NCBI RefSeq assembly: GCF_000938255.1
Contig: NZ_JYMR01000004.1
Span: 124,001 to 188,000 of the forward strand
Direction: 5' to 3'
Length of the DNA: 64,000 nt
From: Bradyrhizobium sp. LTSP849
GTDB taxonomy: Bacteria; Pseudomonadota; Alphaproteobacteria; Rhizobiales; Xanthobacteraceae
The translations under genes and the position numbers were made by a program. Each line of letters opens with the position of its first letter. Position 1 is the stretch's first letter. Positions 1 through 11,492 of the stretch are shown piece by piece. Under the pieces are notes generated by a model. It was not told the origin of the DNA. It did no database searches and worked only from the letters and a program-made list of their open reading frames with translations.

Positions 1-136
1 GATGCTCGGCGAGCCAATAACGGAGATAGCCGAGCCCATCGACATGGCGCGCCAGATCGATGCTGTTGCGCAGCGCCGCGGCGGGTTTTGTGCCTGACGT
101 GACGACGGAAAGGTCGAGGACTGAGAGCGGGATCAT
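1..136 (-). CDS. LLM class flavin-dependent oxidoreductase, N-terminal part only
   Basis: Reading leftward from an ATG at 134-136, the frame stays open to the window edge and gives 45 residues beginning MIPLSVLDLSVVTSG and ending YLRYWLAEH. This is the usual N-terminus of luciferase-like, FMN-dependent monooxygenases of the MsnO8 type: a PLSVLDLS strand, a helix with ALRNSIDLARH, then the YxRYWLAEHH segment that opens the next strand. These are cytosolic TIM-barrel enzymes, often annotated as alkanal or nitrilotriacetate monooxygenase-like. The rest of the gene lies outside the window, so length, flavin site and substrate cannot be judged. The family call is fairly safe; the substrate is unknown. 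Confidence 0.75.
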   Translation of the reverse strand, partial: MIPLSVLDLSVVTSGTKPAAALRNSIDLARHVDGLGYLRYWLAEH

Positions 137-516
137 GGCGCGTTAACGTAATGGAGGGCCGCCCGGCGGCAATGGGCAGACTGCGCAGATCTGACGTGTG
201 TGGGCCGGGCGCCGGCTTGGCCGGCCAAGGCGGGACGTTGGGACAAGATTAGGCTCGGTAGCAACAGATTCAAACTGCCCACGAAGATAGGAGATGCCCG
301 AAAGGCTTATAATTCACCTCAGTTATTTGATATATTTACATTATTTCGCCATGCCGAAGCTTCCCACATCCACTTAGCGCAACGCAATAATTCACCTTCA
401 CATCCAATAAGTGGGCCATTTCCCACTACCGATGGGCTGTCGAGAAAACCCCCTTTGCCCTATCTTAGCCTCTCCCAAGCTAGAGCCGACCGCCCGAGAC
501 TGGAGTAAGTGGTGCC
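137..516. other. 380-bp intergenic region upstream of metF with an AT-rich core and a short direct repeat
   Basis: This gap separates the leftward oxidoreductase from metF. Bases about 305-350 are clearly AT-rich compared with the surroundings and probably hold the metF promoter. The 11-mer ATAATTCACCT occurs twice, at 309-319 and 387-397, 78 bp apart. That could mark a regulator binding site, but no regulator gene is adjacent. I looked for a SAM-type riboswitch layout and could not make a convincing one. No protein-coding gene is supported here. Confidence 0.4.
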
Positions 517-1443
517 ATGACCGATCTGACGAAGCCTGCGACAGCCGACGGGCAAGACGGGCACCTCTCTTCGAAGCGGCCTGCGATCTCCTTCGAGTTC
601 TTTCCGCCCAAGACCGAGGATATGGAGCGGAATCTCTGGGACACCATCAACCGCCTGGCCCCGCTCGACCCGAAATTCGTCTCGGTGACCTATGGCGCCG
701 GCGGCTCGACCCGTGAGCGCACCCATTCGACCATCTCGCGGATCCTGAAAGAAACCGCGCTGCTGCCAGCCGCGCATCTGACCTGCGTCGGCGCCTCGCG
801 CGGCGAGATCGACGAGATCGTCGACCGCTATCACGAGGTCGGCGTCCGCCACATCGTCGGCCTGCGCGGCGATCCGCCGGGCGGCATCGGCACGCCCTAC
901 GCCAGCCATCCCGACGGCTACCAGAGCTCGGCCGATCTCGTCGCGGGAATCAAGAAGCGGCATGCCGACATCGAGGTCTCGGTCTCGGCCTATCCTGAGA
1001 AGCATCCCGAAGCGCGCGACTTCGACGATGACATCGACACGCTGAAGGCCAAGGTCGATGCCGGCGCTGCGCGCGCCATCACCCAGGTGTTCTTCGATAA
1101 CGACCTCTACTTTCGCTATCTCGACCGCGTCCGTGCGCGTGGCATCGATATCCCGATCGTGCCGGGCATCATGCCCATGCACAATTTCAAGCAGGCGAGA
1201 GCCTTCGTCACCCGCGCCGGCACATCTGTTCCGAACTGGCTTGCCGAAAAGTTCGAGGGCCTCGACGACGACGCCGAAACCCGCAAGCTCGTTGCCGCCA
1301 CCGTCGCCGCCGGGCAAGTGCAGAAGCTCGCCAAGCGCGGCGTCGACACTTTCCATTTCTACACCATGAACCGCGCCGATCTCGTATTCGCGATCAGCCA
1401 TTTGCTCGGCATTCGCGCCAAGAGCGCGCAGAAGGCGGCCTGA
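517..1443 (+). CDS. metF: Methylenetetrahydrofolate reductase
   Basis: The 308-residue product reduces 5,10-methylene-THF to 5-methyl-THF with FAD and NAD(P)H, supplying the methyl donor for methionine synthase. The family hallmarks are present: ISFEFFPPKT near residues 25-34 with the catalytic Glu of the SFEFFPP strand, the VSVTYGAGGSTR segment, HLTCVG, a GLRGDPP loop, ITQVFFDND, and PGIMPMHNF toward the end. Length fits bacterial MetF (about 290-310). It starts at ATG 517 and is followed six bases later by metH, so the two are surely co-transcribed. The pairing of MetF with the B12-dependent MetH is functionally coherent, because MetH consumes the MetF product. Confidence 0.95.
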   Translation: MTDLTKPATADGQDGHLSSKRPAISFEFFPPKTEDMERNLWDTINRLAPLDPKFVSVTYGAGGSTRERTHSTISRILKETALLPAAHLTCVGASRGEIDEIVDRYHEVGVRHIVGLRGDPPGGIGTPYASHPDGYQSSADLVAGIKKRHADIEVSVSAYPEKHPEARDFDDDIDTLKAKVDAGAARAITQVFFDNDLYFRYLDRVRARGIDIPIVPGIMPMHNFKQARAFVTRAGTSVPNWLAEKFEGLDDDAETRKLVAATVAAGQVQKLAKRGVDTFHFYTMNRADLVFAISHLLGIRAKSAQKAA

Positions 1444-1449
1444 CCCAAG

Positions 1450-5307
<3,858 letters not shown>

Positions 5308-5334
5308 GCCTCCCCGCACTCAAAAAGCGAAAAA

Positions 5335-5363
5335 CAACCCCATGCACCGTAGGCGTGGGGTTG
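5335..5363 (-). terminator. Hairpin with T-tract on the minus strand
   Basis: CAACCCCA at 5335-5342 pairs with TGGGGTTG at 5356-5363, and three further pairs (one G-T) extend the stem to 11 bp around a 7-base loop. Read on the minus strand the stem is followed by TTTTTCGCTTTTT, so it has the form of an intrinsic terminator for leftward transcription. The plus side lacks a T-tract, so it is a weak candidate for ending metH. A second perfect hairpin, CTCGCC-CGA-GGCGAG, lies at 5379-5393. The remaining sequence between metH and the next gene shows no coding potential. Confidence 0.5.
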
Positions 5364-5571
5364 AAACGCTTGAGGAATCTCGCCCGAGGCGAGGTTGCTT
5401 GCTCCGTCGGGCAAAACACCTGTATCAATGCATGATCGCCAGCCGCGCCCGCCTGGTCCTCTCCGCCTCGGGCTCGCGCTTCCGCCTTCACTCCCCATAT
5501 GACGGATTTTTAAGTAGCGCGCGCACGCGAATCAGCGGCCCATTGCAATACGAGGCCAGCGGAGACGAGCC

Positions 5572-5889
5572 GTGTCGCGCCATCACACCCTGCCGCCGAT
5601 CGTGTATACGCCGGCGCCTCCCAAGCCGAAGGAGACCCGGCGGCGCCGCAACGTCGGATCCGCGCAAGGCACCTCCGCTGCCGACGAAGCTGACGAGACC
5701 GAGGAAAGCGGCGCGCCCGCCCAGCCGACCTTCACCCATGGCGCCGGCCAGGCCGCCCAAGGTGCGCCGCCATTCAAAGCCGCCGAGCACATCCCTCCAA
5801 CCACCGGCAAGCTGAGTTCCGACACACTGAAGACGATGCTCGAGGTTCAGGAACAGGCCAGCGCAGAAGGCGGCAAGGACAAGCTGTAA
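5572..5889 (+). CDS. Hypothetical protein, basic and proline-rich N-terminus
   Basis: A 105-residue reading frame begins with GTG. The product is polar and probably disordered: a PAPPKPKETRRRR stretch near residues 14-26, an acidic middle (EADETEES), and a possibly helical end (LSSDTLKTMLEVQEQ). It has no signal peptide, membrane segment or known motif. From memory, similar short proteins with a TPAPPKPKETRRRR-like start and an LSSDTLK end occur in Bradyrhizobium, which supports it being real. Its function is unknown. Confidence 0.55.
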   Translation: MSRHHTLPPIVYTPAPPKPKETRRRRNVGSAQGTSAADEADETEESGAPAQPTFTHGAGQAAQGAPPFKAAEHIPPTTGKLSSDTLKTMLEVQEQASAEGGKDKL

Positions 5890-5890
5890 T

Positions 5891-5963
5891 CCCGTAGCCC
5901 GCATGAGCGAAGCGACATGCGGGGGCCAATTGTCCCGGATATCGCTGCGCTCATCCGGGCTAC
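5891..5963. repeat. Palindromic intergenic repeat
   Basis: This 73-bp unit directly follows the stop codon of the preceding gene. It is bounded by GTAGCCCG (5894-5901) and its exact complement CGGGCTAC (5956-5963), with inner arms of the form CCCGCATGAGCGAAGCGACATGCGGG and TCCCGGAT..ATCCGGG. The layout resembles REP-type repeats scattered between genes of Bradyrhizobium and relatives. It is non-coding and may act as an mRNA 3-prime stabiliser or transcription end. Confidence 0.7.
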
Positions 5964-5978
5964 TGGACTCCGGCCGCC

Positions 5979-6015
5979 CTCACCCCTTCGGCGGCGCCAG
6001 CGGCTGCACGATCTC
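5979..6015 (-). pseudogene. Remnant of a GST gene 3-prime end (37-bp direct repeat)
   Basis: These 37 bp match 7131-7167, the 3-prime end of the downstream GST gene, at 36 of 37 positions and in the same orientation. Read on the minus strand both copies encode the same C-terminus: KNEIVQPLAPPKG-stop here and FKEIVQPLAPPKA-stop in the intact gene. The match fades abruptly upstream of the coding tail, and no further GST sequence is recognisable. The DUF3592-like gene lies exactly between the two copies. It is either a relic of a second GST gene or a duplication formed when the intervening segment arrived. Confidence 0.6.
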
Positions 6016-6109
6016 ATTTTTCGCGGCGCGTTTCGCCCCCACAGCGCCGTGAACGCAACGTGCGCTCGCCGCGACCAATGGCGGTCGCCACCGAAGAGCA
6101 GGGAATCGG

Positions 6110-7117
6110 ATGCTGGACGCCCAACAATTGATGTGGACGCAGATTGCCGCCGGCATCACGGTGCTGCTGTTTGGATTGATGCTGTTCAGCCTGGTCCGCA
6201 TGCGGGGCCGGATGCAGGCCGCGCGGAGCTGGGACAAGGTGGAGGGCATCATCACGGTCTCCCGGGTCGACCAGCCGGCGGCGCACGCCTCGGACGATCA
6301 GAACGACGCCAAGCCCATCATCCGCTATCGCTATCAGGCCGGCGGCCAGGAGCTGGAAAGCGACAATATCTTTGTCGGCGGCCCTGCCATCATGACGAGG
6401 GTACTGGCCGCAAAACTGACCGGACGCTATCCGGTCGGCGCGCATGTCGACGTGCATGTCGATCCGAAGCAACCGACCGAGGCACTGCTCGAACCTGCCG
6501 CGGCGCAGAACGTCGCGGCGCTGGTGGCCTTCACCATCGTATTCGGTTTCATTGCCGCCACCCTGACCGCGCATTCGCTCGCGGGTCACGTGCTCTACGC
6601 CGACAATGGCGTTCCGCTGTTCGCGTTCGCGCTGCCGATCATCGTGCTCGTGGGCGGCGTGTTCTGCGTCGCAGAGTATGTCAGGACGCGCCGGCTGGCG
6701 AGCGCCAGCCTGCGCTGGCCGACCGCGTCGGGCAGGGTCACCCAATGCGACGTGATCGAGGAGATCATCGAGGAGAAGAGCGATCATGACGACAAGCCGA
6801 CGACCAGCAAGCTCCAACATCGCTATCAGGTCGCCCTGCGCTATGCCTACAGGGTCGGCAAGCGCGACTTCATCGGCACCGAAGTCGATTGGGGCGGCAC
6901 CATGATCTCCGGGCTGCGCGAGGTCGCCGCAGAGGCCGCGGCGAAATATCGTCCCGGGCAGAACGTCAAAGTCTATTACGATCCAGACCAGCCGGGACAA
7001 GCCGTGCTGGAGCCTGCGAGCCGGGAAGGCGCGCTGGGGCCTCTGATCGGTGCCGCGGTCTGCGCGATCGTCGGCGGCGTCTTTCTGACAATCCTGATCA
7101 AGATCGGGTTTGCGTAG
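6110..7117 (+). CDS. Membrane protein with two DUF3592-like modules
   Basis: The 335-residue protein repeats one architecture twice. The first module has a membrane helix at about 9-30, then a beta-rich soluble part with the SWDKVEGIITVS and VGAHVDVHVDPKQPTEALLEP motifs. Two central membrane helices lie at about 140-162 and 172-195. The second soluble module has RWPTASGRVTQC and YRPGQNVKVYYDPDQPGQAVLEP, then a terminal helix at about 308-332. The G-x-V-x-V-x-x-D-P-x-x-P motif is typical of DUF3592 proteins, whose function is unknown. The soluble parts probably sit on one side of the inner membrane. It lies between two direct repeats of a GST 3-prime end, which suggests a local insertion. Confidence 0.75.
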   Translation: MLDAQQLMWTQIAAGITVLLFGLMLFSLVRMRGRMQAARSWDKVEGIITVSRVDQPAAHASDDQNDAKPIIRYRYQAGGQELESDNIFVGGPAIMTRVLAAKLTGRYPVGAHVDVHVDPKQPTEALLEPAAAQNVAALVAFTIVFGFIAATLTAHSLAGHVLYADNGVPLFAFALPIIVLVGGVFCVAEYVRTRRLASASLRWPTASGRVTQCDVIEEIIEEKSDHDDKPTTSKLQHRYQVALRYAYRVGKRDFIGTEVDWGGTMISGLREVAAEAAAKYRPGQNVKVYYDPDQPGQAVLEPASREGALGPLIGAAVCAIVGGVFLTILIKIGFA

Positions 7118-7131
7118 CGGCGTTTGGTGGC

Positions 7132-7761
7132 TCACGCCTTCGGCGGCGCCAGCGGCTGCACGATCTCCTTGAACGGCGCCAGCGCCTCGCAGCGTTCGGC
7201 ATGCGCCGACAGCGCCGGATAGCGCGCGGTGTCGAACAGCTGCGGATGCGCCTCGCGGGTGAAGCGGACGACACAGGCGACAGCGACGTCGGCGTGGCCG
7301 ATGCGGTCGCCGAGCCAGTACGACGTCGACACCTTGGCGCGCTCGGCTTCGAGCACGCCCAAGACGTCGCCGATCTGGGCCTGGCAGCGCTCGACCCACA
7401 GCGCAAGCTGCTCCTTCCGCAGCACGCGCTCATAGAGCAGGCTCACCGCCTTGTCGCCGAGGCCGGAGGCAAGCGCGCAGATGCGCAAATGGCGCCGCCG
7501 CTCGACGCCGCTGCGCGGCAGCATCGCCTTCTCCGCGCCGACGAGCTCGTCCAGATAATCCAGAATGATGGTGCTCTCGATCAGTGCTTCGCGATCGTCG
7601 AGCACCAGGGTCGGCACGCGGCGTAGCGGATTATAGGGCGCGATCTTGCCGGCATCGCCGAAAGTCGACCATGGCTTGTGCTCGAAAGCGAGCCCGTAGA
7701 GCCGGAGCGCAATCGCAACGCGGCGGACGAAGGGGGAATCATATTGGCCGATCAGGAACAT
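7132..7761 (-). CDS. Glutathione S-transferase family protein
   Basis: The 209-residue protein has a thioredoxin-fold N-terminus (MFLIGQYDSPFVRRVAIALRLYG) with the Ser-Pro-Phe-Val-Arg-Arg pattern that binds glutathione, a VPTLVLDD cis-proline strand near 55, and the ALIESTIILDYLDE acidic helix. The C-terminal helical domain includes GHADVAVACVVRF. The open frame extends further upstream, but the ATG at 7759-7761 gives the standard GST start. It diverges from the dehydratase gene across about 155 bp that must hold both promoters. The substrate cannot be predicted. Its last codons are duplicated at 5979-6015. Confidence 0.85.
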   Translation of the reverse strand: MFLIGQYDSPFVRRVAIALRLYGLAFEHKPWSTFGDAGKIAPYNPLRRVPTLVLDDREALIESTIILDYLDELVGAEKAMLPRSGVERRRHLRICALASGLGDKAVSLLYERVLRKEQLALWVERCQAQIGDVLGVLEAERAKVSTSYWLGDRIGHADVAVACVVRFTREAHPQLFDTARYPALSAHAERCEALAPFKEIVQPLAPPKA

Positions 7762-7916
7762 GGTTCTCGCTCTTCTCTGTCGTTGGACAAGGCAGGGCCC
7801 ACCAGTTTCCACGACAAGATCGCCGCCGCGCAAGAAAGATCTTGGACATGGAGCATTGCGCCGGATGCAACGACGCCGGGACATCGTCTCCCGGATGCGC
7901 TATCAAGGCAGGTATC

Positions 7917-8864
7917 ATGACCGCGACAACAGACATCACGCCCGAGCGGATTGCGTCGACCGAGGCGGTGATCCGCCCCCACATCAGGCGCACGCCGCTG
8001 CTCACGGCCAATCTCGCCGATTTTGGGCTGCCGTCCGCGCCCGTCACGTTCAAGCTCGAGATGTTGCAGCATTCCGGATCGTTCAAGGCGCGGGGCGCCT
8101 TCGCGAACCTGCTGCTGCGGAAAGTGCCGGAGGTCGGAATCGTCGCGGCGTCCGGCGGCAATCACGGCGCAGCGGTCGCTTATGCCGCACAACAACTCGG
8201 TATCCCCGCCACGATTTTCGTGCCCGAGATCACCTCGCCGGCCAAGGCCGAGCGCATCAGGGGCTACGGCGCGCAGCTGATGATCGGAGGCGCCCGCTAC
8301 GCCGATGCACTCGCCGCAAGCGAAACCCATGTCGCGCGGACCGGCGCGCTTGCCGTCCATGCCTATGACCAGGCCGAGACCTTGCTCGGTCAAGGCAGCG
8401 TCGGAATGGAGCTGGAGCAGGATGCGCCCGGCATCGACACGCTGCTGGTTGCTGTCGGCGGCGGCGGCCTGATCGGCGGCATCGCGGCGTGGTACAGAGG
8501 CCAGACGCGTATCGTGGCGGTCGAGCCGGAGCAATCGCCAACGCTGCATGCTGCCTTCGCGGCGGGCGCGCCGACCGATGCGCCCGCGGGCGGCATTGCC
8601 GCCGACAGTCTCGCTCCGCGGCGCGTCGGACAATTGATGTTTCCGATCGCGCGAGCCCATGTCGAGAGAATAGTCCTGGTCACCGACGATGCGATCCAGC
8701 AAGCCCAGGCGGCGTTGTGGTCGAGCTTGCGCCTTGTGGCCGAGCCCGGTGGCGCAGCCGCATTTGCCGCTTTGCTCTCCGGCCGCTATCGTCCCTCACC
8801 CGGCGAACGGGTCGCGGTGCTGGTGTGCGGCGCCAACACCACGGCGGTGAATTTCAACAGCTAG
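7917..8864 (+). CDS. Serine/threonine dehydratase family PLP enzyme
   Basis: The 315-residue product is a fold type II PLP enzyme that deaminates hydroxyamino acids to 2-oxo acids; threonine, serine or a beta-hydroxyaspartate-type substrate are possible. The PLP-binding lysine is K57 in SGSFKARGA, an asparagine loop ASGGNHG follows, and the phosphate-binding glycine loop is VGGGGLIGG near 180. There is no C-terminal ACT regulatory domain, so it is not the allosteric biosynthetic IlvA. The start chosen is the ATG at 7917; the longer upstream extension overlaps the divergent promoter region and does not look like protein. Confidence 0.85.
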   Translation: MTATTDITPERIASTEAVIRPHIRRTPLLTANLADFGLPSAPVTFKLEMLQHSGSFKARGAFANLLLRKVPEVGIVAASGGNHGAAVAYAAQQLGIPATIFVPEITSPAKAERIRGYGAQLMIGGARYADALAASETHVARTGALAVHAYDQAETLLGQGSVGMELEQDAPGIDTLLVAVGGGGLIGGIAAWYRGQTRIVAVEPEQSPTLHAAFAAGAPTDAPAGGIAADSLAPRRVGQLMFPIARAHVERIVLVTDDAIQQAQAALWSSLRLVAEPGGAAAFAALLSGRYRPSPGERVAVLVCGANTTAVNFNS

Positions 8865-8874
8865 GAAGCGTCGC

Positions 8875-9297
8875 ATGATCAGGTATCGCGGACTCATCCT
8901 GATGCTGATCCTGCTGCCCCTGACCAGCCACGGCGCCCACGCGCAGGACCGCCCGATCGGCTTCCAGACGCCGTCGAAAAACATCGCCTGCCAGTTCTTC
9001 ACCGACAACGGTCAGGGCGCACTCCGCTGCGATCTCATGAACATGGAGACGCGCCCGCCCCGCCCCGCCAATTGCGAGCTCGAATGGGGCCACGCCTTCG
9101 AGATGAGCGCAAAGGGCAGCGCGGGGCGTAGTTGCGTCGGTGACACCATCATGGATTCGTCACTGCCGGTGCTCGCCTATGGCGAGGTGTGGCAGCGCGC
9201 GGGGTTCACGTGCCGGTCGGAGCAGACGGGGCTGACGTGCTTCAACGCCATGCAGCACGGGTTCTCGCTGGCGCGGGCGGAGCAGAAGGTGTTTTGA
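8875..9297 (+). CDS. Exported Cys-containing hypothetical protein
   Basis: The 140-residue protein has a clear signal peptide (MIRYRGLILMLILLPLTSHGAHAQ, cleavage after AHA near residue 23). The mature domain starts with GFQTPSKNIACQFF and contains cysteines that could form disulfides, ending with FTCRSEQTGLTCFNAMQHGFSLARAEQKVF. The pattern SP(S)xNIxC ... C ... GLTCxN ... HGF resembles small periplasmic or secreted proteins of the DUF6636 kind. It follows the dehydratase by ten bases and is probably co-transcribed with it. Function unknown. Confidence 0.75.
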   Translation: MIRYRGLILMLILLPLTSHGAHAQDRPIGFQTPSKNIACQFFTDNGQGALRCDLMNMETRPPRPANCELEWGHAFEMSAKGSAGRSCVGDTIMDSSLPVLAYGEVWQRAGFTCRSEQTGLTCFNAMQHGFSLARAEQKVF

Positions 9298-9341
9298 GGC
9301 GACATCGCCAAGCTACCAGCGCCAATCACAGCTCCGCTATA

Positions 9342-10373
9342 TCAAACATTGATATATTCAAGGCTGTCAAACTCCCAATCATCGTGCGTAACACCAGTGT
9401 ACTGAAGAGAAGATCCTCTGCGTTCCTCGAATATACTCCCCGCTACCTGCATACGCCGCAAAAGCAAATCTTGCTCAATCTTCCTTAGTCCGTCCCACCA
9501 TGCTGGCTGAACGCACGTGTTCTCTAGGTGTTCGAAGGAAGCTTGAATTGCGAGCGTAGTATAAAGGTTGCTGGGCTGTTGTTCGTATGATCTAGCAAAT
9601 GCCAAGGGGTTCAGATGCCCTTTGCTCCAAATCATAGCAACCGCCGCGCGCTCCTCCGACGACAATATATTGAAAGAGATTGTTTCATAAAATTCATTCG
9701 AATCGCCGAGCGTTTGAAGAGGGCGTCCGTCGAACCCAAACTCTGGGTAGAAGCCTCCCACGGTCATGATCGTTGGCATTCGACGAAATCTGATGACCAG
9801 CGCGCTGAGCGCACCATAGTCATCCTCCTTCAAGATACGTTGGCATTCAGCAAAGGCGAGCCTACCGTCTCTCATCCCCAGCTTCTGTCCTTCGTTGAAC
9901 GCATCCAGATACTGAAGAGCGTCTCGGTTCCGCTTACGTTTCTTTGACAGGGCCTCAATCTGGTAGTTGGTGGCCTCGACCATCCGAATCTTTCGATAGA
10001 GTTCCGAAGCCACGGTTCGATAGTGAAGTAAAGCAAGCTGTCTCGGCGAAAAGACCAGAGGCACATCCTCCACGTCCACAAATATCGCATTGTCATGCCG
10101 TCTACAAAAGCAATTCAAGACGGAGAATTGACCGACTCCAAAGGATTTGATTGCTATTTTTCCGTCGCTTTTGGCGAGTTGAGCAGGTGAACTATCAAAA
10201 GAGTGTACGTGCCCCTGTTCAGCGATCTTCCTTAGCTGACTTCGTGGGATTGTATGAGCATCAATGATTGGTGAATTGCATGCGTCACTTGGGTCTTCAG
10301 CGAGACACAACTTACGCTTCAAGAAGCGCCGGAACGCCGACGCAAATGTCCAGAACTCAGAGTCTGAAGGCAT
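9342..10373 (-). CDS. Unknown protein with an N-terminal treble-clef/HNH-like Cys-His motif
   Basis: The 343-residue protein begins at an ATG (10371-10373) preceded by GGAG at proper distance; a TTG twelve bases upstream is also possible. The N-terminal 100 residues carry C23, C32, then AHTIPRSQL with H40, GHVHSF, and FCRRHD with C90 and H93, probably a zinc-binding treble-clef or HNH-like fold. The rest is mostly helical with no motif I recognise, including a KKRKRNRD basic stretch. Base composition is visibly lower in GC than all neighbours, and the gene stands alone between unrelated genes, both suggesting transfer. Single genes of this type are plausible defence or toxin effectors, but that is inference only. 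Confidence 0.6.
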   Translation of the reverse strand: MPSDSEFWTFASAFRRFLKRKLCLAEDPSDACNSPIIDAHTIPRSQLRKIAEQGHVHSFDSSPAQLAKSDGKIAIKSFGVGQFSVLNCFCRRHDNAIFVDVEDVPLVFSPRQLALLHYRTVASELYRKIRMVEATNYQIEALSKKRKRNRDALQYLDAFNEGQKLGMRDGRLAFAECQRILKEDDYGALSALVIRFRRMPTIMTVGGFYPEFGFDGRPLQTLGDSNEFYETISFNILSSEERAAVAMIWSKGHLNPLAFARSYEQQPSNLYTTLAIQASFEHLENTCVQPAWWDGLRKIEQDLLLRRMQVAGSIFEERRGSSLQYTGVTHDDWEFDSLEYINV

Positions 10374-10485
10374 AAGCTTCTCCAAGAGAAATCTTTACAA
10401 ATCGATTTCAAGTAAACTTTCGGGATCGGGTCACTCTGCTCCCTTCGCTCGCGGGCACGCCCCCATCGCGCGCGCCGACTATCGG

Positions 10486-11082
10486 CTACGATTCGATGAT
10501 CGGCACATGCCTCGCCACCGTCCGCGGCGCGGTGCCATCGAGGCGCGGATCGTCGGCGACCTCGATCTGGCGGCGGAACGGGCGGAAGCCGGAGCGCTGG
10601 TAGAACGCAACGGCCGATGGGTGATCGAAGGTACAGGTGTGCAGCCAGACACGCCGCAGGTCGCGTGACCATGCAAGCTCCAGCGCGCGGTTCATCAGGA
10701 AACGAGCGGCGCCCGTTCCGATCAGCCCAGCGGCGACGCCGAAATAGACCAACTCGCACTGGCCGGCCTCGCGAAAGTCCAGCTCCAACAGCCCTTCCTC
10801 GCGGCCGTCCGCGACCAATGCATAGACCTCTATTTCCGGTGCGTGGATGATCGCGGCGAGTTCCGTGTCGTTCATCCGCATTCGCGAAAACCACAGCCAC
10901 TCCTCGCCGACGCGGCGATGGAGATCGCGGTACCAGTCGAGCGCAGGCGCGTCGGCCTGGCGCAGGGTCCACGCGCCCGGCGGGTCGTCACGGCACGGAG
11001 GGCGCGCGGTCATCTCGAGATGGGTGACGACCGCGGCGATCTTGCCGGCGGGAATGTCGGAATAGCCGTCGGGGAGGATCAT
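10486..11082 (-). CDS. GNAT family N-acetyltransferase
   Basis: The 198-residue protein has the GNAT fold: beta4 LELDFREAGQCELVYFGVAAGLIGTGAARFLMNRALE, in which GLIGTGAAR is the acetyl-CoA pyrophosphate loop (Q/RxxGxG/A type), followed by RRVWLHTCTFDHPSAVAFYQRSGFRPFRRQIE, the usual beta5 to C-terminal region with the HPSAVAFYQRSGF motif. The start is ATG 11082 with AGGAAA upstream. The acceptor substrate is unknown. The following 100 bp before the HNH-like gene show no gene. Confidence 0.85.
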   Translation of the reverse strand: MILPDGYSDIPAGKIAAVVTHLEMTARPPCRDDPPGAWTLRQADAPALDWYRDLHRRVGEEWLWFSRMRMNDTELAAIIHAPEIEVYALVADGREEGLLELDFREAGQCELVYFGVAAGLIGTGAARFLMNRALELAWSRDLRRVWLHTCTFDHPSAVAFYQRSGFRPFRRQIEVADDPRLDGTAPRTVARHVPIIES

Positions 11083-11123
11083 GGCGGTTTCCTGTGGGGC
11101 CGAGTACGAGCCACATATTCTAC

Positions 11124-11245
11124 GTCGTACCGGCGAAGGCCGGGACCCATAAACACGAATGTGGATTGCTTTGCGACGCTGGAACCACGAGTCCCGTTCA
11201 CAACCGCTGCTGCGGAGTATGGGTCCCGGCCTTCGCCGGGACGAC
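11124..11245. repeat. Palindromic repeat, family A
   Basis: A 28-bp arm at 11124-11151 containing CGGCGAAGGCCGGGACCCATA is repeated in inverted form at 11218-11245 with a single mismatch. The same arms occur at 20423-20542 and, partly rearranged, at 16858-16983. The unit lies in the 410-bp gap between the GNAT gene and the peroxidase unit. The rest of the gap, about 11270-11390, reads on the minus strand like a decayed coding end (AVEAATAEAITLTLR-stop), too weak to call a gene. Confidence 0.8.
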
Positions 11246-11448
11246 TGTGTGGATGCGCATCGCTCACCTCAGCGTCAACGTGATGGCCTCGGCGGTCGCG
11301 GCTTCGACTGCGCAGAGGCGCCAAGCGTAGCTCGCCGCAGCCGGGATTGTCGCCGGAGATGGTGAAGCAGGTCACAAATTGTAGTTGTAAACGTGCTACG
11401 ATACAGGCGTGAAGCAATTGAGGGAATACATGCAGCCACACCGCAATT

Positions 11449-11467
11449 GAGCCGTTCGCAACGGCTC
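11449..11467. promoter_or_regulatory. Perfect 19-bp palindrome upstream of the peroxidase unit
   Basis: GAGCCGTT-CGC-AACGGCTC is a perfect 8-bp inverted repeat 25 bp before the ATG of the first gene of the peroxidase unit and just upstream of its ribosome site GGGAGGAA. It could be a repressor operator or a leader hairpin. No regulator gene is encoded next to it. Confidence 0.45.
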
Positions 11468-11492
11468 TGGCGGACAACAGGGAGGAATTGCC

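Noticed and set aside
137..516. SAM riboswitch upstream of metF
   Set aside because: No convincing set of paired stems and conserved core for SAM-I, SAM-II or SAM/SAH types could be assembled by eye.
11270..11390. Possible decayed coding end on the minus strand
   Set aside because: The ending looks protein-like (AVEAATAEAITLTLR) but only about 15 residues are readable before frame loss, too little to name or bound.
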